Assembly: GCA_029098505.1 (NCBI GenBank)
Contig: JAQXOE010000040.1
Span: forward strand, 1 to 32,615
Direction: 5' to 3'
From: Bacteroidales bacterium
Lineage (GTDB): Bacteria > Bacteroidota > Bacteroidia > Bacteroidales > UBA932
Length of the DNA: 32,615 nt
Below are positions 18,076-26,267 of this stretch, one piece after another. A program made the translations under genes and the position numbers. Within the stretch, counting starts at the first letter, position 1. Every line of letters starts with the position of its first letter. Below the pieces are notes generated by a model. The model was given only the letters and a program-made list of their open reading frames with translations, was not told the DNA's origin and made no database searches.

Positions 18076-18699
18076 TTATTCTTTAGTTACTTGTGTAAAA
18101 CTGAGTTCCAATAGAGTCTTTCTGCCGAAGATCACGACTATGACCTTGAGCTTGCTTCTGTCTTCTACAATCTCATCGACTGTACCGCTGAATCCTGTGA
18201 ATGGACCATCTGTAATCTTGACCTTGTCTCCAAGTTCGTAATTGACTTCAGTCTCTGCAGCCTTGTCAGCATTCTCATCCTGCACCCCGAGTATTCTTGC
18301 AGCCTCATCGTCGCGGATAGGAACAGGGAAACGTCCTGAGAGTTTCTTCATTTCCGGAACAAGCTTGCCTGTTTTGTCATCGACAATCTGGCGGCCCGTC
18401 GGAACAAGCTTCTCTCCGTTCTCGGAGAGGAAACCTGACATATTCGGTACTTCATTGCGGATTATGTTCTCAAGCGCTCCGCTCAGTTCAGCCTGAATAA
18501 GAACATAGCCAGGGAAGAGCAATCTTTCAACTGCTTTTCTCTTGCCATTCTTCGTTACTATTTCTTTCTTGACTGGAACGAGCACCTGACCAACCTGGTC
18601 CTGAAGACCGCTACGCTCGATTTCTTTCTGAAGATACTCTGCGGCTTTTTTCTCCTTGCTTCCGGCTGTACGCAGAATATACCATTTCATTTCGCCCAT
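18076..18699 (-). CDS. nusG: Transcription termination/antitermination protein NusG
   Basis: 207 aa. The NGN domain that rides on RNA polymerase includes KWYILRTAGSKEKK (5-18) and LLFPGYVLIQAEL (60-72). The C-terminal KOW domain lies around 155-205 (YELGDKVKITDGPFTGFSG, then FGRKTLLEL). Between NGN and KOW there are about 28 more residues (92-124, rich in Lys, Asp and Glu) than in Bacteroides-type NusG as I recall it, which explains the extra length. MGEMKWY and the internal MKWY (18690) are both possible starts. Begins 14 nt after secE. Confidence 0.96.
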   Translation of the reverse strand: MGEMKWYILRTAGSKEKKAAEYLQKEIERSGLQDQVGQVLVPVKKEIVTKNGKRKAVERLLFPGYVLIQAELSGALENIIRNEVPNMSGFLSENGEKLVPTGRQIVDDKTGKLVPEMKKLSGRFPVPIRDDEAARILGVQDENADKAAETEVNYELGDKVKITDGPFTGFSGTVDEIVEDRSKLKVIVVIFGRKTLLELSFTQVTKE

Positions 18700-18713
18700 A
18701 GGATATCAACGGA

Positions 18714-18902
18714 TTACAATGAGTAGATGGCAGTCATAACAAGCTGGAAAGCATAATCGATCACCCAGATGGCAACAGCAAGAAGCGCCGTGGTAACCAT
18801 CACGAGGAGTGCTGAATTCATCAGCTTCTCCCAGCTAGGCCAAGTGGTCTTCTTAGTGAGCTCAACTGTTGACTCTTTCAGATAGTTGATAAACTTTCTC
18901 AT
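18714..18902 (-). CDS. secE: Preprotein translocase subunit SecE
   Basis: 62 aa, the short single-helix form. The cytoplasmic amphipathic helix carries FINYLKESTVELTKKTTWPSW with the conserved TWPS, followed by one membrane helix (about 30-57). SecE clamps the SecYEG channel. Its position just before nusG is conserved across bacteria and confirms the small gene. It lies about 90 nt after tRNA-Trp. Confidence 0.95.
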   Translation of the reverse strand: MRKFINYLKESTVELTKKTTWPSWEKLMNSALLVMVTTALLAVAIWVIDYAFQLVMTAIYSL

Positions 18903-18994
18903 CTTTACTTTTAATGGACCCCGATAAATTGGAAGCGCTATCGGCGTCTGTTAAACAATTACCAAATCGTAACCTTTGATATTAATTTTATTGG

Positions 18995-19065
18995 CAGGGG
19001 AAGCAGGATTCGAACCCACATCAGCGGTTTTGGAGACCGATGAACTACCCTTGTTCTATTCCCCT
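18995..19065 (-). tRNA. tRNA-Trp (anticodon CCA)
   Basis: 71-nt cloverleaf with acceptor AGGGGAA/TTCCCCT, D stem GAAC/GTTC with a short 7-nt loop, anticodon loop CTCCAAA and T loop TTCGAAT. The anticodon stem TCGGT/ACCGC has an unpaired outer pair (U27-C43). The T stem GTGGG/CCTGC holds two G-U pairs. The bases after the discriminator G are CCA (18994-18992), the only tRNA in the window with an encoded CCA. It lies between tuf and secE, where Bacteroidota usually have tRNA-Trp. Confidence 0.93.
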
Positions 19066-19072
19066 ATTGAAA

Positions 19073-19096
19073 GGTCGCCCCGTTGCAGGGGCAACC
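19073..19096 (-). other. GC-rich hairpin between tuf and tRNA-Trp
   Basis: GGTCGCCCC and GGGGCAACC pair over 9 bp (one G-U on the minus-strand RNA) around a 6-nt loop. No T-run follows, so it is more likely an RNA-processing or 3'-end stabilising structure for the tuf message than a terminator. Confidence 0.5.
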
Positions 19097-19116
19097 CTGA
19101 TATAGTGTAGATTTGA

Positions 19117-20304
<1,188 letters not shown>

Positions 20305-20331
20305 AATATTATGTAAATAAGTGTTATTCGC

Positions 20332-20358
20332 AAAAAATTAGCCGGCCATATAACCGAC
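20332..20358 (-). terminator. Attenuator-like hairpin between tRNA-Thr(GGT) and tuf
   Basis: On the minus strand GTCGG and CCGGC pair (5 bp, one G-U) around an 8-nt loop, followed by TAATTTTTT. It lies just after the last tRNA of the cluster and 28 nt before the tuf ATG. The stem is short, so it is at most a partial terminator that lets some transcripts continue into tuf. Confidence 0.4.
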
Positions 20359-20362
20359 AAAG

Positions 20363-20434
<72 letters not shown>

Positions 20435-20442
20435 TAAAAAAG

Positions 20443-20515
20443 AGCGGAAAACGAGGTTCGAACTCGCGACCCTCAGCTTGGAAGGCTGATGCTCTACCAA
20501 CTGAGCTACTTCCGC
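20443..20515 (-). tRNA. tRNA-Gly (anticodon TCC)
   Basis: 73 nt. Acceptor GCGGAAG/TTTCCGC (one G-U), D arm TAGCTCAGTTGGTAGAGC, anticodon stem TCAGC/GCTGA around CTTCCAA, T loop TTCGAAC. Decodes GGA and GGG. It lies 7 nt after tRNA-Tyr on the same transcript. CCA not encoded. Confidence 0.96.
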
Positions 20516-20522
20516 TTATTTG

Positions 20523-20605
20523 TGGGAAGAAGAGGATTCGAACCTCTGAAGTCGTACGACAGCAGATTTACAGTCTGCCCCAGTTGGCCACTTTGGTATC
20601 TTCCC
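20523..20605 (-). tRNA. tRNA-Tyr (anticodon GTA)
   Basis: 83 nt with the long variable arm of bacterial tRNA-Tyr (TGTCGTACGACTTC region). Acceptor GGGAAGA/TCTTCCC, anticodon stem GCAGA/TCTGC around CTGTAAA, T loop TTCGAAT. Decodes UAC and UAU. Second tRNA of the cluster. Confidence 0.96.
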
Positions 20606-20640
20606 AAATATCCCGGACAATTTGACGGTTCCGGAAACCG

Positions 20641-20714
20641 AGCCGATAGAGGGAGTCGAACCCACGACCTTGAGATTACAAATCACACGCTCTAGCCAAC
20701 TGAGCTATATCGGC
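20641..20714 (-). tRNA. tRNA-Thr (anticodon TGT)
   Basis: 74 nt. Acceptor GCCGATA/TATCGGC, D arm TAGCTCAGTTGGCTAGAGC, anticodon loop TTTGTAA, T loop TTCGACT. Decodes ACA and ACG. The anticodon stem TGTGA/TCTCA has an internal U-U mismatch (positions 29 and 41), unusual for an otherwise regular tRNA. First gene of the tRNA-tuf-rpoBC cluster, about 30 nt after the predicted transcription start. Confidence 0.93.
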
Positions 20715-20728
20715 AATATTTCAAATAA

Positions 20729-20744
20729 CTTTCGTCCCCGAAAG
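20729..20744 (-). other. 5' leader stem-loop of the tRNA-tuf transcript
   Basis: On the minus strand CTTTCG-GGGA-CGAAAG is a perfect 6-bp stem with a tetraloop. It begins 7 bp after the -7 box, so it should be the very first structure of the primary transcript. The same arrangement is seen before tRNA-Arg (248-266). Confidence 0.6.
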
Positions 20745-20750
20745 GGATTG

Positions 20751-20781
20751 CAAAGATAGCTGTTTTTTTTGATACTCCAAA
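20751..20781 (-). promoter_or_regulatory. Strong Bacteroidota promoter of the tRNA-tuf-secE-nusG-rpl-rpo cluster
   Basis: On the minus strand TTTG (20781-20778), a 19-bp spacer and TATCTTTG (20758-20751) give a full match to the Bacteroidota primary-sigma consensus TTTG-N19-TAnnTTTG. Transcription should begin near 20745. The -33 element starts 6 bp after the dxs stop codon. The -7 octamer is identical to that of tRNA-Arg. Confidence 0.88.
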
Positions 20782-20787
20782 TCTTTT

Positions 20788-22671
20788 TTATTCTTTTTGA
20801 AGAATTTTTTCAATTTTTCCTGCGATTGAGTCTCTGTCCAATCCGCATTCCCTCCTCTCTTCTGATTGCCTTCCCTGGGCAATGAATCTGTCGGGTATTC
20901 CTAAAGGATGGATACAAGCCTTTGAACCACAAGAAGCTACGTACTCTGATATCTCACTGAACAGACCTCCTTTTAGGGCTCCGTCCTCAATGGTAATGAT
21001 ATCGTCATAGCCGAATGCAGCTTCTTTCAGTATATCCTTGTCCACAGGTTTGAGGAAACGCATATCGAAGACGCTCGGTGAGTAACCGTACTTCTCCTTA
21101 GCCATAGCCGCTGCCTCTACGGCCGCGTTTACTGTAGGACCAAGGGCGAGTATGGCAATTCTTTCGCCCTCGACGAGTTTCCGTCCACGTCCGCATTCTA
21201 ATCCCTCAAAGCTGGAGTTTCTCCAATCGCGGCCTTCACCCCTGCCTCTCGGATATCTTATGATATATGGACCTTTTTCAGCCTGCAGGGCCGAGTACAT
21301 CATATTCTTCAGTTCCAATTCGTCGGAAGGAACTGCAATTATGGCATTAGGGATGCTTCTGTATGCGGCAAGGTCGAAGCAGCCGTGATGTGTAGGGCCG
21401 TCTTCGCCCACCAGTCCGGCCCTGTCAAAGCAGAGGACTACAGGAAGTTCCTGCAGGGCAATATCGTGGATGATGCAATCGTAGGCCCTTTGCGAGAAAG
21501 ACGAGTAGATATTGCAGAAAGGACGCATTCCGCCCGCAGCAAGACCTGCAGAGAAAGTCACGGCGTGCTCCTCCTCAATGCCCACATCGAAGAAACGCGA
21601 CGGTATCTCCCTTGCGAGCAGATTCATTCCGCAGCCGCTTGCCATAGCAGGAGTTATGCCCACCACTCTGGAATCCATTCGCGCGAGCTCGAGCAGCACC
21701 TGCCCGAAGACATCCTGATATCTGTCAATGTCGGTCGAAGGCAATATTCTTTCTCCGCTCTCGGGATCGAACTTTCCCGGTGCGTGCCAGGATGTAGGAT
21801 CAGCCTCGGCCGGTGCATAGCCCTTGCCTTTTGTTGTAATGCAGTGCAATACCCTCGGTCCCTTGAAGTCCTTCAATTTGCGGAGTGTGTCCACTACCTG
21901 GGCAATGTCATTGCCGTCAATAGGGCCGAAATACCTGAATCCGAGGGCTTCGAAAAGGTCTCCTCCGCTTTTCTTGACCAGCATCGATTTCATGCTGCGG
22001 ACGCTGCGCTGGATGATTTTTCTCGACTTGCGTCCCTCCATCGAGTCCCAGACCTTGCCCTTGAACCTGTTGTAGGCGGGGCTGGTAGTGATGCGCAGCA
22101 GGTGATTGTGCACGCCTCCGATATTCCTGTCGATGGATTGGTTATTATCATTGAGCAGCACCAATATGTCGGCACCGCTCGCGCCGGCATTGTTCATTCC
22201 CTCGAAGGCCAGACCTCCGGTGAGGGCTCCGTCGCCTATTAGCGCGACGGACTTTGCTCCATTGCCCTGAATCCTGGCTGCTTCGGCGAAGCCCAGGGCC
22301 GCTGATATCGAAGTCGATGAGTGTCCGACACCGAATGCGTCATAGATGCTTTCGCTAATCTTCGGGAAGCCGCTGATACCTTCTCTGGTCCTGTTCTGCT
22401 TGAAAGCTTCGCGTCTGCCGGTGAGGATTTTGTGTGCATATGCCTGATGTCCCACATCGAACACCAGTTTGTCCACAGGGGTGTTGAAAACATAATGCAG
22501 GCCCACAATCAGTTCCACTGCACCCAGGCTGGATGCGAGGTGGCCGGGATTCCTGGAACAGCAATCCACCATATATGCACGGACCTCAGCACAGAGTTCC
22601 CTGAGTTCCTCCGTGCTGAAATTCCTGAAGTCTTCCGGACTGTTTATTCTATCAAGCAGTTTGAAGTCCAT
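20788..22671 (-). CDS. dxs: 1-deoxy-D-xylulose-5-phosphate synthase
   Basis: 627 aa. This thiamine-diphosphate enzyme condenses pyruvate and glyceraldehyde-3-phosphate, the first step of the MEP isoprenoid pathway. Seen are SRNPGHLASSLGAVEL with H44, DVGHQAYAHK (72-81), the ThDP motif GDGALTGG (146-153) closed by LLNDNNQSI, and the transketolase-like central domain with FDVGIEEEHAVTFSAG bearing the proton-relay glutamate. The C-terminal domain is complete. The ATG overlaps the MFS gene stop by one base (TAATG), implying coupled translation. The tRNA promoter begins immediately after the stop, with no visible dxs terminator. Confidence 0.97.
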   Translation of the reverse strand: MDFKLLDRINSPEDFRNFSTEELRELCAEVRAYMVDCCSRNPGHLASSLGAVELIVGLHYVFNTPVDKLVFDVGHQAYAHKILTGRREAFKQNRTREGISGFPKISESIYDAFGVGHSSTSISAALGFAEAARIQGNGAKSVALIGDGALTGGLAFEGMNNAGASGADILVLLNDNNQSIDRNIGGVHNHLLRITTSPAYNRFKGKVWDSMEGRKSRKIIQRSVRSMKSMLVKKSGGDLFEALGFRYFGPIDGNDIAQVVDTLRKLKDFKGPRVLHCITTKGKGYAPAEADPTSWHAPGKFDPESGERILPSTDIDRYQDVFGQVLLELARMDSRVVGITPAMASGCGMNLLAREIPSRFFDVGIEEEHAVTFSAGLAAGGMRPFCNIYSSFSQRAYDCIIHDIALQELPVVLCFDRAGLVGEDGPTHHGCFDLAAYRSIPNAIIAVPSDELELKNMMYSALQAEKGPYIIRYPRGRGEGRDWRNSSFEGLECGRGRKLVEGERIAILALGPTVNAAVEAAAMAKEKYGYSPSVFDMRFLKPVDKDILKEAAFGYDDIITIEDGALKGGLFSEISEYVASCGSKACIHPLGIPDRFIAQGRQSEERRECGLDRDSIAGKIEKILQKE

Positions 22672-24044
22672 TATGCCTCTTCCTTCATATTTGGCACCTG
22701 AAGGCCGTAATTCTTCTTCTTGTCAAGGAGTTTGATGCCCAAGGCCAGAAGTATGGCGGTAAGGCCGAGACAGGTGAAGAAAGCCGAGAACCAGAAATAG
22801 CCTGAGGTAGCGGCCTGTATGCTTCTGATAGCTTTAGGAACAAAGATAAAACCTATGTTCTGGATATAGAAGGTCAGGGCCATAGCTGTTCCCAGCTGTT
22901 TTGCAGGTATGATTTTAGCCACTGAAGGCCACATAGCCGATGGCAGAAGCGCAAAGCCTATACCAAGGCAAACCATAAGTATGATAGGGATGATAGGGCT
23001 TGCTCCGTCTGGCAATATGGCGAAAACGGCGTGGACAGCGGTGATGAGACAGGCTCCGAGTATCATCAGGTCTGCACCGTGTCCCTTTTTGTCATAAACG
23101 CCACCGAAAAGCGGTGTGAGCACTATACAACCCATAGGAAGTATCATAGGGAAGAGGCCTGCGAGGGTCTCGTTGATGCCGAACTTGCCTACCATCATAC
23201 CTGTAGAGTATTTCAGGAATGGATTCACTGCAGCGTAGAAAAGCAGGCAGAGGAAGGCAATCATCCAGAAAGCAGGATTCTTGATCACTGCGAGCACATC
23301 CTTGGCGCTGAATTCCTCTGAAGGGTCGCTGGCCTGCTCTTCCGCACCCTGCTCCTTGAGCTGGAGGTCAAGTTTCCTGTCGTAAATGCAATATGCCAGG
23401 AAGGCTACCAGACCCACTCCGAGGAGAATGAGACCGATGAGCACCGCGATCGCAACATTGCCGCTGAAAAGCTTGACAATGCCCGGAGTCGCGCCGTATG
23501 CCAATCCTGTTCCGAGTCTTGCGAGCGCGAGCTGCAAGCCCATTGCGAGAGCCATCTCATAGCCCACAAACCATTTGGCAATGGCCTTGGTCGCGGTGAT
23601 TCCTGCGATTTCGGCTCCGACACCGTAGATGCCCATTCCTATTACGGCAGGCAGCACCGGCGTCCTGAGGGTGTCTCCGAGGAAATTGACCGTGGCCATA
23701 TCCGCACCGGCTGCCACCAGGGCCTTGAGGCGGAAGAGGGAGAAGGTCATCATACCCACGCCCAGCACCATAAGCAGGGTGGACATAATTCCGGTGAAAC
23801 GTATGCCCTTCTTGTCAAGGATGATACCTCCGAAGATGAGCATCAGCAGATAGACATTGAATATCGAGTAGGCTCCTGCAAGGGAGCTGTATTCGCTTCC
23901 GGTGATGCCGTAGCTCGCTCCCTTGAGGGTGGTCTCTACAGCGAAGATGTTGTCCGATGCCACATAGGCGGCGAACATAACGAACGAGATGATAAGGAGC
24001 ATGCCCCATCTCATCTTCTTGTTGTCTCTGAGTATGGCTTTCAT
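22671..24044 (-). CDS. Major facilitator superfamily transporter
   Basis: 457 aa with about twelve hydrophobic segments in two halves, split by a charged cytoplasmic loop around residues 220-250 (KLDLQLKEQGAEEQASD). After helix 2 comes a loop like the MFS signature (GGIILDKKGIR), repeated after helix 8 (GGVYDKKGHGAD), with the typical GxxxDKKG pattern. The overall type resembles MFS proteins near MFSD1, but the substrate is not readable from sequence. It lies 25 nt after ssb and overlaps dxs by one base, so all are on one transcript. Whether its cargo relates to the isoprenoid pathway is unknown. Confidence 0.88.
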   Translation of the reverse strand: MKAILRDNKKMRWGMLLIISFVMFAAYVASDNIFAVETTLKGASYGITGSEYSSLAGAYSIFNVYLLMLIFGGIILDKKGIRFTGIMSTLLMVLGVGMMTFSLFRLKALVAAGADMATVNFLGDTLRTPVLPAVIGMGIYGVGAEIAGITATKAIAKWFVGYEMALAMGLQLALARLGTGLAYGATPGIVKLFSGNVAIAVLIGLILLGVGLVAFLAYCIYDRKLDLQLKEQGAEEQASDPSEEFSAKDVLAVIKNPAFWMIAFLCLLFYAAVNPFLKYSTGMMVGKFGINETLAGLFPMILPMGCIVLTPLFGGVYDKKGHGADLMILGACLITAVHAVFAILPDGASPIIPIILMVCLGIGFALLPSAMWPSVAKIIPAKQLGTAMALTFYIQNIGFIFVPKAIRSIQAATSGYFWFSAFFTCLGLTAILLALGIKLLDKKKNYGLQVPNMKEEA

Positions 24045-24069
24045 TTATAAGTATGAGGTTTGGGTTTCG

Positions 24070-24558
24070 TTAGAATGGGAGATCGTCGGTGAGATCGTTG
24101 GACATTATGTCAATAGGCTGGACTGCAGGGGCGGCAACTGCCTGAGGCTGCGCTTGCATCTGAGGCTGAGGCTGCATCTGAGGCTGAGCTTGGTATGCAG
24201 TGTTGTCGCTTCTCTTTCCAAGCAGCTGTATGCTGTCCGCCACTACTTCTGTGGTATATCTCTTGTTGCCGCTCTGGTCTGTCCAGGAACGTGTCGTGAG
24301 CTTGCCCTCGACATAGATTTGTGTGCCCTTGCGTATGAATTTTTCGGCGAGGTCGGCAAGACTTCTCCAGGCTACGATATTGTGCCATTCGGTCTTCTCC
24401 CTTATCTCGCCCCCGTTGCGGTCCCTGTATCTTTCAGTGGTCGCAAGTGTAAGGGTAGCGACTTTCGCATTTCCGGACATTCCGTTGTTTCCATCGAGGT
24501 AACGCACTTCGGGATCCTTACCCACGTTACCTATCAGCATAACTTTATTGAGTGACAT
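24070..24558 (-). CDS. ssb: Single-stranded DNA-binding protein
   Basis: 162 aa. An N-terminal OB fold (about 1-110) starts MSLNKVMLIGNVGKDPEVRY and includes TEWHNIVAWRSLADLAEKFI and VEGKL. A Gln/Pro-rich flexible linker follows, with hexapeptide-like repeats (QPQMQP QPQMQA; 15-bp direct DNA repeats at 24156-24170 and 24174-24188). It ends in the acidic tip DDLPF, the docking site for repair and replication partners such as RecJ and ExoI-type enzymes. It follows aroE after 49 nt and precedes the MFS gene. Confidence 0.97.
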   Translation of the reverse strand: MSLNKVMLIGNVGKDPEVRYLDGNNGMSGNAKVATLTLATTERYRDRNGGEIREKTEWHNIVAWRSLADLAEKFIRKGTQIYVEGKLTTRSWTDQSGNKRYTTEVVADSIQLLGKRSDNTAYQAQPQMQPQPQMQAQPQAVAAPAVQPIDIMSNDLTDDLPF

Positions 24559-24607
24559 ATACTTTTGTTTTTCTTATCGATTCAACCTGCAATATAGCAA
24601 GCTTTTC

Positions 24608-25468
24608 TTAAAACAGCAATGATTTTACGTCCGGAGCTTCTCCTGTCATAAGGGCATAACCAGAAATTGCCTGATTGACAAGCCACATCCTGCCGGGAAT
24701 GTACCTGACACGTGCATCCATCATCCTGGCCAGGGTCAAACCCTTGAATGAAGGGTTCTTATAGTTGGCTTCAAGGAAGATTTGGCCCGGCTTGAAGTCA
24801 TCCCTTTCGAGTTCCGGAATGCAGTCCAGGGCTGCGGGTGCGGTATAAATAACGAGATCTGAAATTCTCAGCCTTTCCTTGAAATCGTCCAGGCCTCCGG
24901 TTCTGAATCCATACTCAGGCAGCCCTTTGACGAATTTTTCAGCCTTTTCTATGCTGCGGTTCAATATCCATACCTCGTAGCCAAGCTCCGCAGCAGCGAC
25001 GGCAGCTGCTTTTCCCGCACCTCCGCAGCTCACTATCAAGGCCTTGGGCCTCTCCTCAAGAGTCTTGATTCTGTCACGTGTGAACTGATGTATCTTGATG
25101 TGCGCCCTTTCACCGAATTCCCCGTAGAATTCCACGGTAATGCCGGGGAAAAGAGCCTCAGCCACGCAAAGAATGATACCGGTAAAGTCGGAATTGTGGC
25201 AGCTGACACCGTCCTCGCCCTTGACCAGAATGTTGGCTGCTCCTATGAGCGCGGCAGGGCCGGACACTACGTCTGCCTTCTCGTAGGCCGCCTCCTTGAA
25301 AGGTGCGGTCACGTTTATTGCCTCATAGCCCTTGAGGAATTTGCTGTACGACTCCTCGAAGTACTTGCCCTCGATGAGATCGTAGCAGTACTTGCCATTG
25401 TATGCCCTTCTGAAGAGCTCAGGGCTCTGGGAATGGGATATGGGGTCTCCTATCAGTCCGAATTTCAT
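24608..25468 (-). CDS. aroE: Shikimate dehydrogenase, divergent
   Basis: 286 aa. Reduces 3-dehydroshikimate to shikimate with NADPH. The shikimate site has SHSQSP (11-16), NVTAPFK with catalytic K58, and NSD (92-94, normally NTD). The NADP-binding fold has SCGGAGKAAA (147-156). Two departures are visible: about 29 extra residues (roughly 106-139) between NSDFTG and the Rossmann fold, and IYTAPAAL (207-214) where most AroE proteins have an N-A/C-TP-G strand. The catalytic Lys-Asp pair (K58, D94) is intact, so activity is likely. Its start overlaps the methyltransferase stop by 4 bases. Confidence 0.9.
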   Translation of the reverse strand: MKFGLIGDPISHSQSPELFRRAYNGKYCYDLIEGKYFEESYSKFLKGYEAINVTAPFKEAAYEKADVVSGPAALIGAANILVKGEDGVSCHNSDFTGIILCVAEALFPGITVEFYGEFGERAHIKIHQFTRDRIKTLEERPKALIVSCGGAGKAAAVAAAELGYEVWILNRSIEKAEKFVKGLPEYGFRTGGLDDFKERLRISDLVIYTAPAALDCIPELERDDFKPGQIFLEANYKNPSFKGLTLARMMDARVRYIPGRMWLVNQAISGYALMTGEAPDVKSLLF

Positions 25469-26256
25469 TGCTTTACATTATTGGTGTTACGTTGGCGCAC
25501 GGCCTCGAAGAGCAGAATCGCGGCACTGACCGATGCGTTCAGTGAATCGAGACGGCCGAGCATCGGAATCTTGATATGGGCGTCGGCGGCTTCTCTCCAA
25601 AGCTCGGTGAGTCCCGTGGCCTCCGTGCCTATAGCAATGGCCGTGCCGCCTGTCATATCAGTGTCATAGTACCATTCCGAATCCTGTAGCTGCGCTGTAT
25701 AGATTCTGATGCCCTTGTCCTTTAGCCAGTTGATGGCTTCAAAGGAGTCGCAGCAAACCACCGGGACAGTGAAAACAGCTCCTATGCTCGCGCGTATGAG
25801 ATTGGGGTTGTAAAGGTCGGTATAGGGGTCGCAAATCAGCACCGCATCGACGCCTGCCGCATCAGCGCTCCTAAGCACCGCGCCCAGATTGCCAGGCTTC
25901 TCGACGCTTTCCAATACAGCGACCAAAGGCTGCTCTTTCAGTTTCAACTCGTTGAGAGTTAATGTTTTGGCCTTTACTTCGGCAATGATGCCTTCAGTGC
26001 CTCCACGGTACGCGACTTTCTCGTAAAGCTGCCGCGGAATATCGACTATATGCTTGTAATCCGGCACGAATCCGCAAATTTCGGGGCAATAGAATACCGT
26101 CTCCACTTCGAATCCGGCCTTTGCGCAATGCTCGAGCTCCCGCCGCCCTTCAACTACGAAAAGACCCATCTCTTTGCGGAGACGGGACTTTTCCTGAAGT
26201 GACAGGAGAGTCTTGATCTTCGGATTCTGAGCCGAAGTGATGCTTTCAACTCTCAT
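25465..26256 (-). CDS. TrmH/SpoU-family RNA 2'-O-methyltransferase
   Basis: 263 aa. An N-terminal substrate-binding domain (about 1-100, with LFVVEGRRELEHC) is followed by the SPOUT knot. Motif 1 is NLGAVLRSADAAG (123-135), motif 2 IAIGTEATGL (207-216), and motif 3 IPMLGRLDSLNASVSAAIL (230-248). These bind S-adenosylmethionine in the knot and methylate ribose 2'-OH in rRNA or tRNA. Resembles RlmB-type enzymes, but the exact nucleotide cannot be assigned. It lies 11 nt after lysS and overlaps aroE (ATGA). Confidence 0.92.
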   Translation of the reverse strand: MRVESITSAQNPKIKTLLSLQEKSRLRKEMGLFVVEGRRELEHCAKAGFEVETVFYCPEICGFVPDYKHIVDIPRQLYEKVAYRGGTEGIIAEVKAKTLTLNELKLKEQPLVAVLESVEKPGNLGAVLRSADAAGVDAVLICDPYTDLYNPNLIRASIGAVFTVPVVCCDSFEAINWLKDKGIRIYTAQLQDSEWYYDTDMTGGTAIAIGTEATGLTELWREAADAHIKIPMLGRLDSLNASVSAAILLFEAVRQRNTNNVKQ

Positions 26257-26267
26257 TCTGGATTGTC

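Noticed and set aside
20790..20810. Terminator-like hairpin with T-run on the plus strand
   Set aside because: It lies in the dxs 3' coding end and faces the wrong way; no plus-strand gene precedes it.
21385..22242. 285-codon open frame antisense to dxs
   Set aside because: Shadow of a fully conserved DXS coding sequence; no promoter or recognisable domain.
24140..24190. Direct repeats as a possible mobile or CRISPR-like element
   Set aside because: They encode the Gln/Pro/Met-rich linker of SSB, where short in-frame repeats are common.
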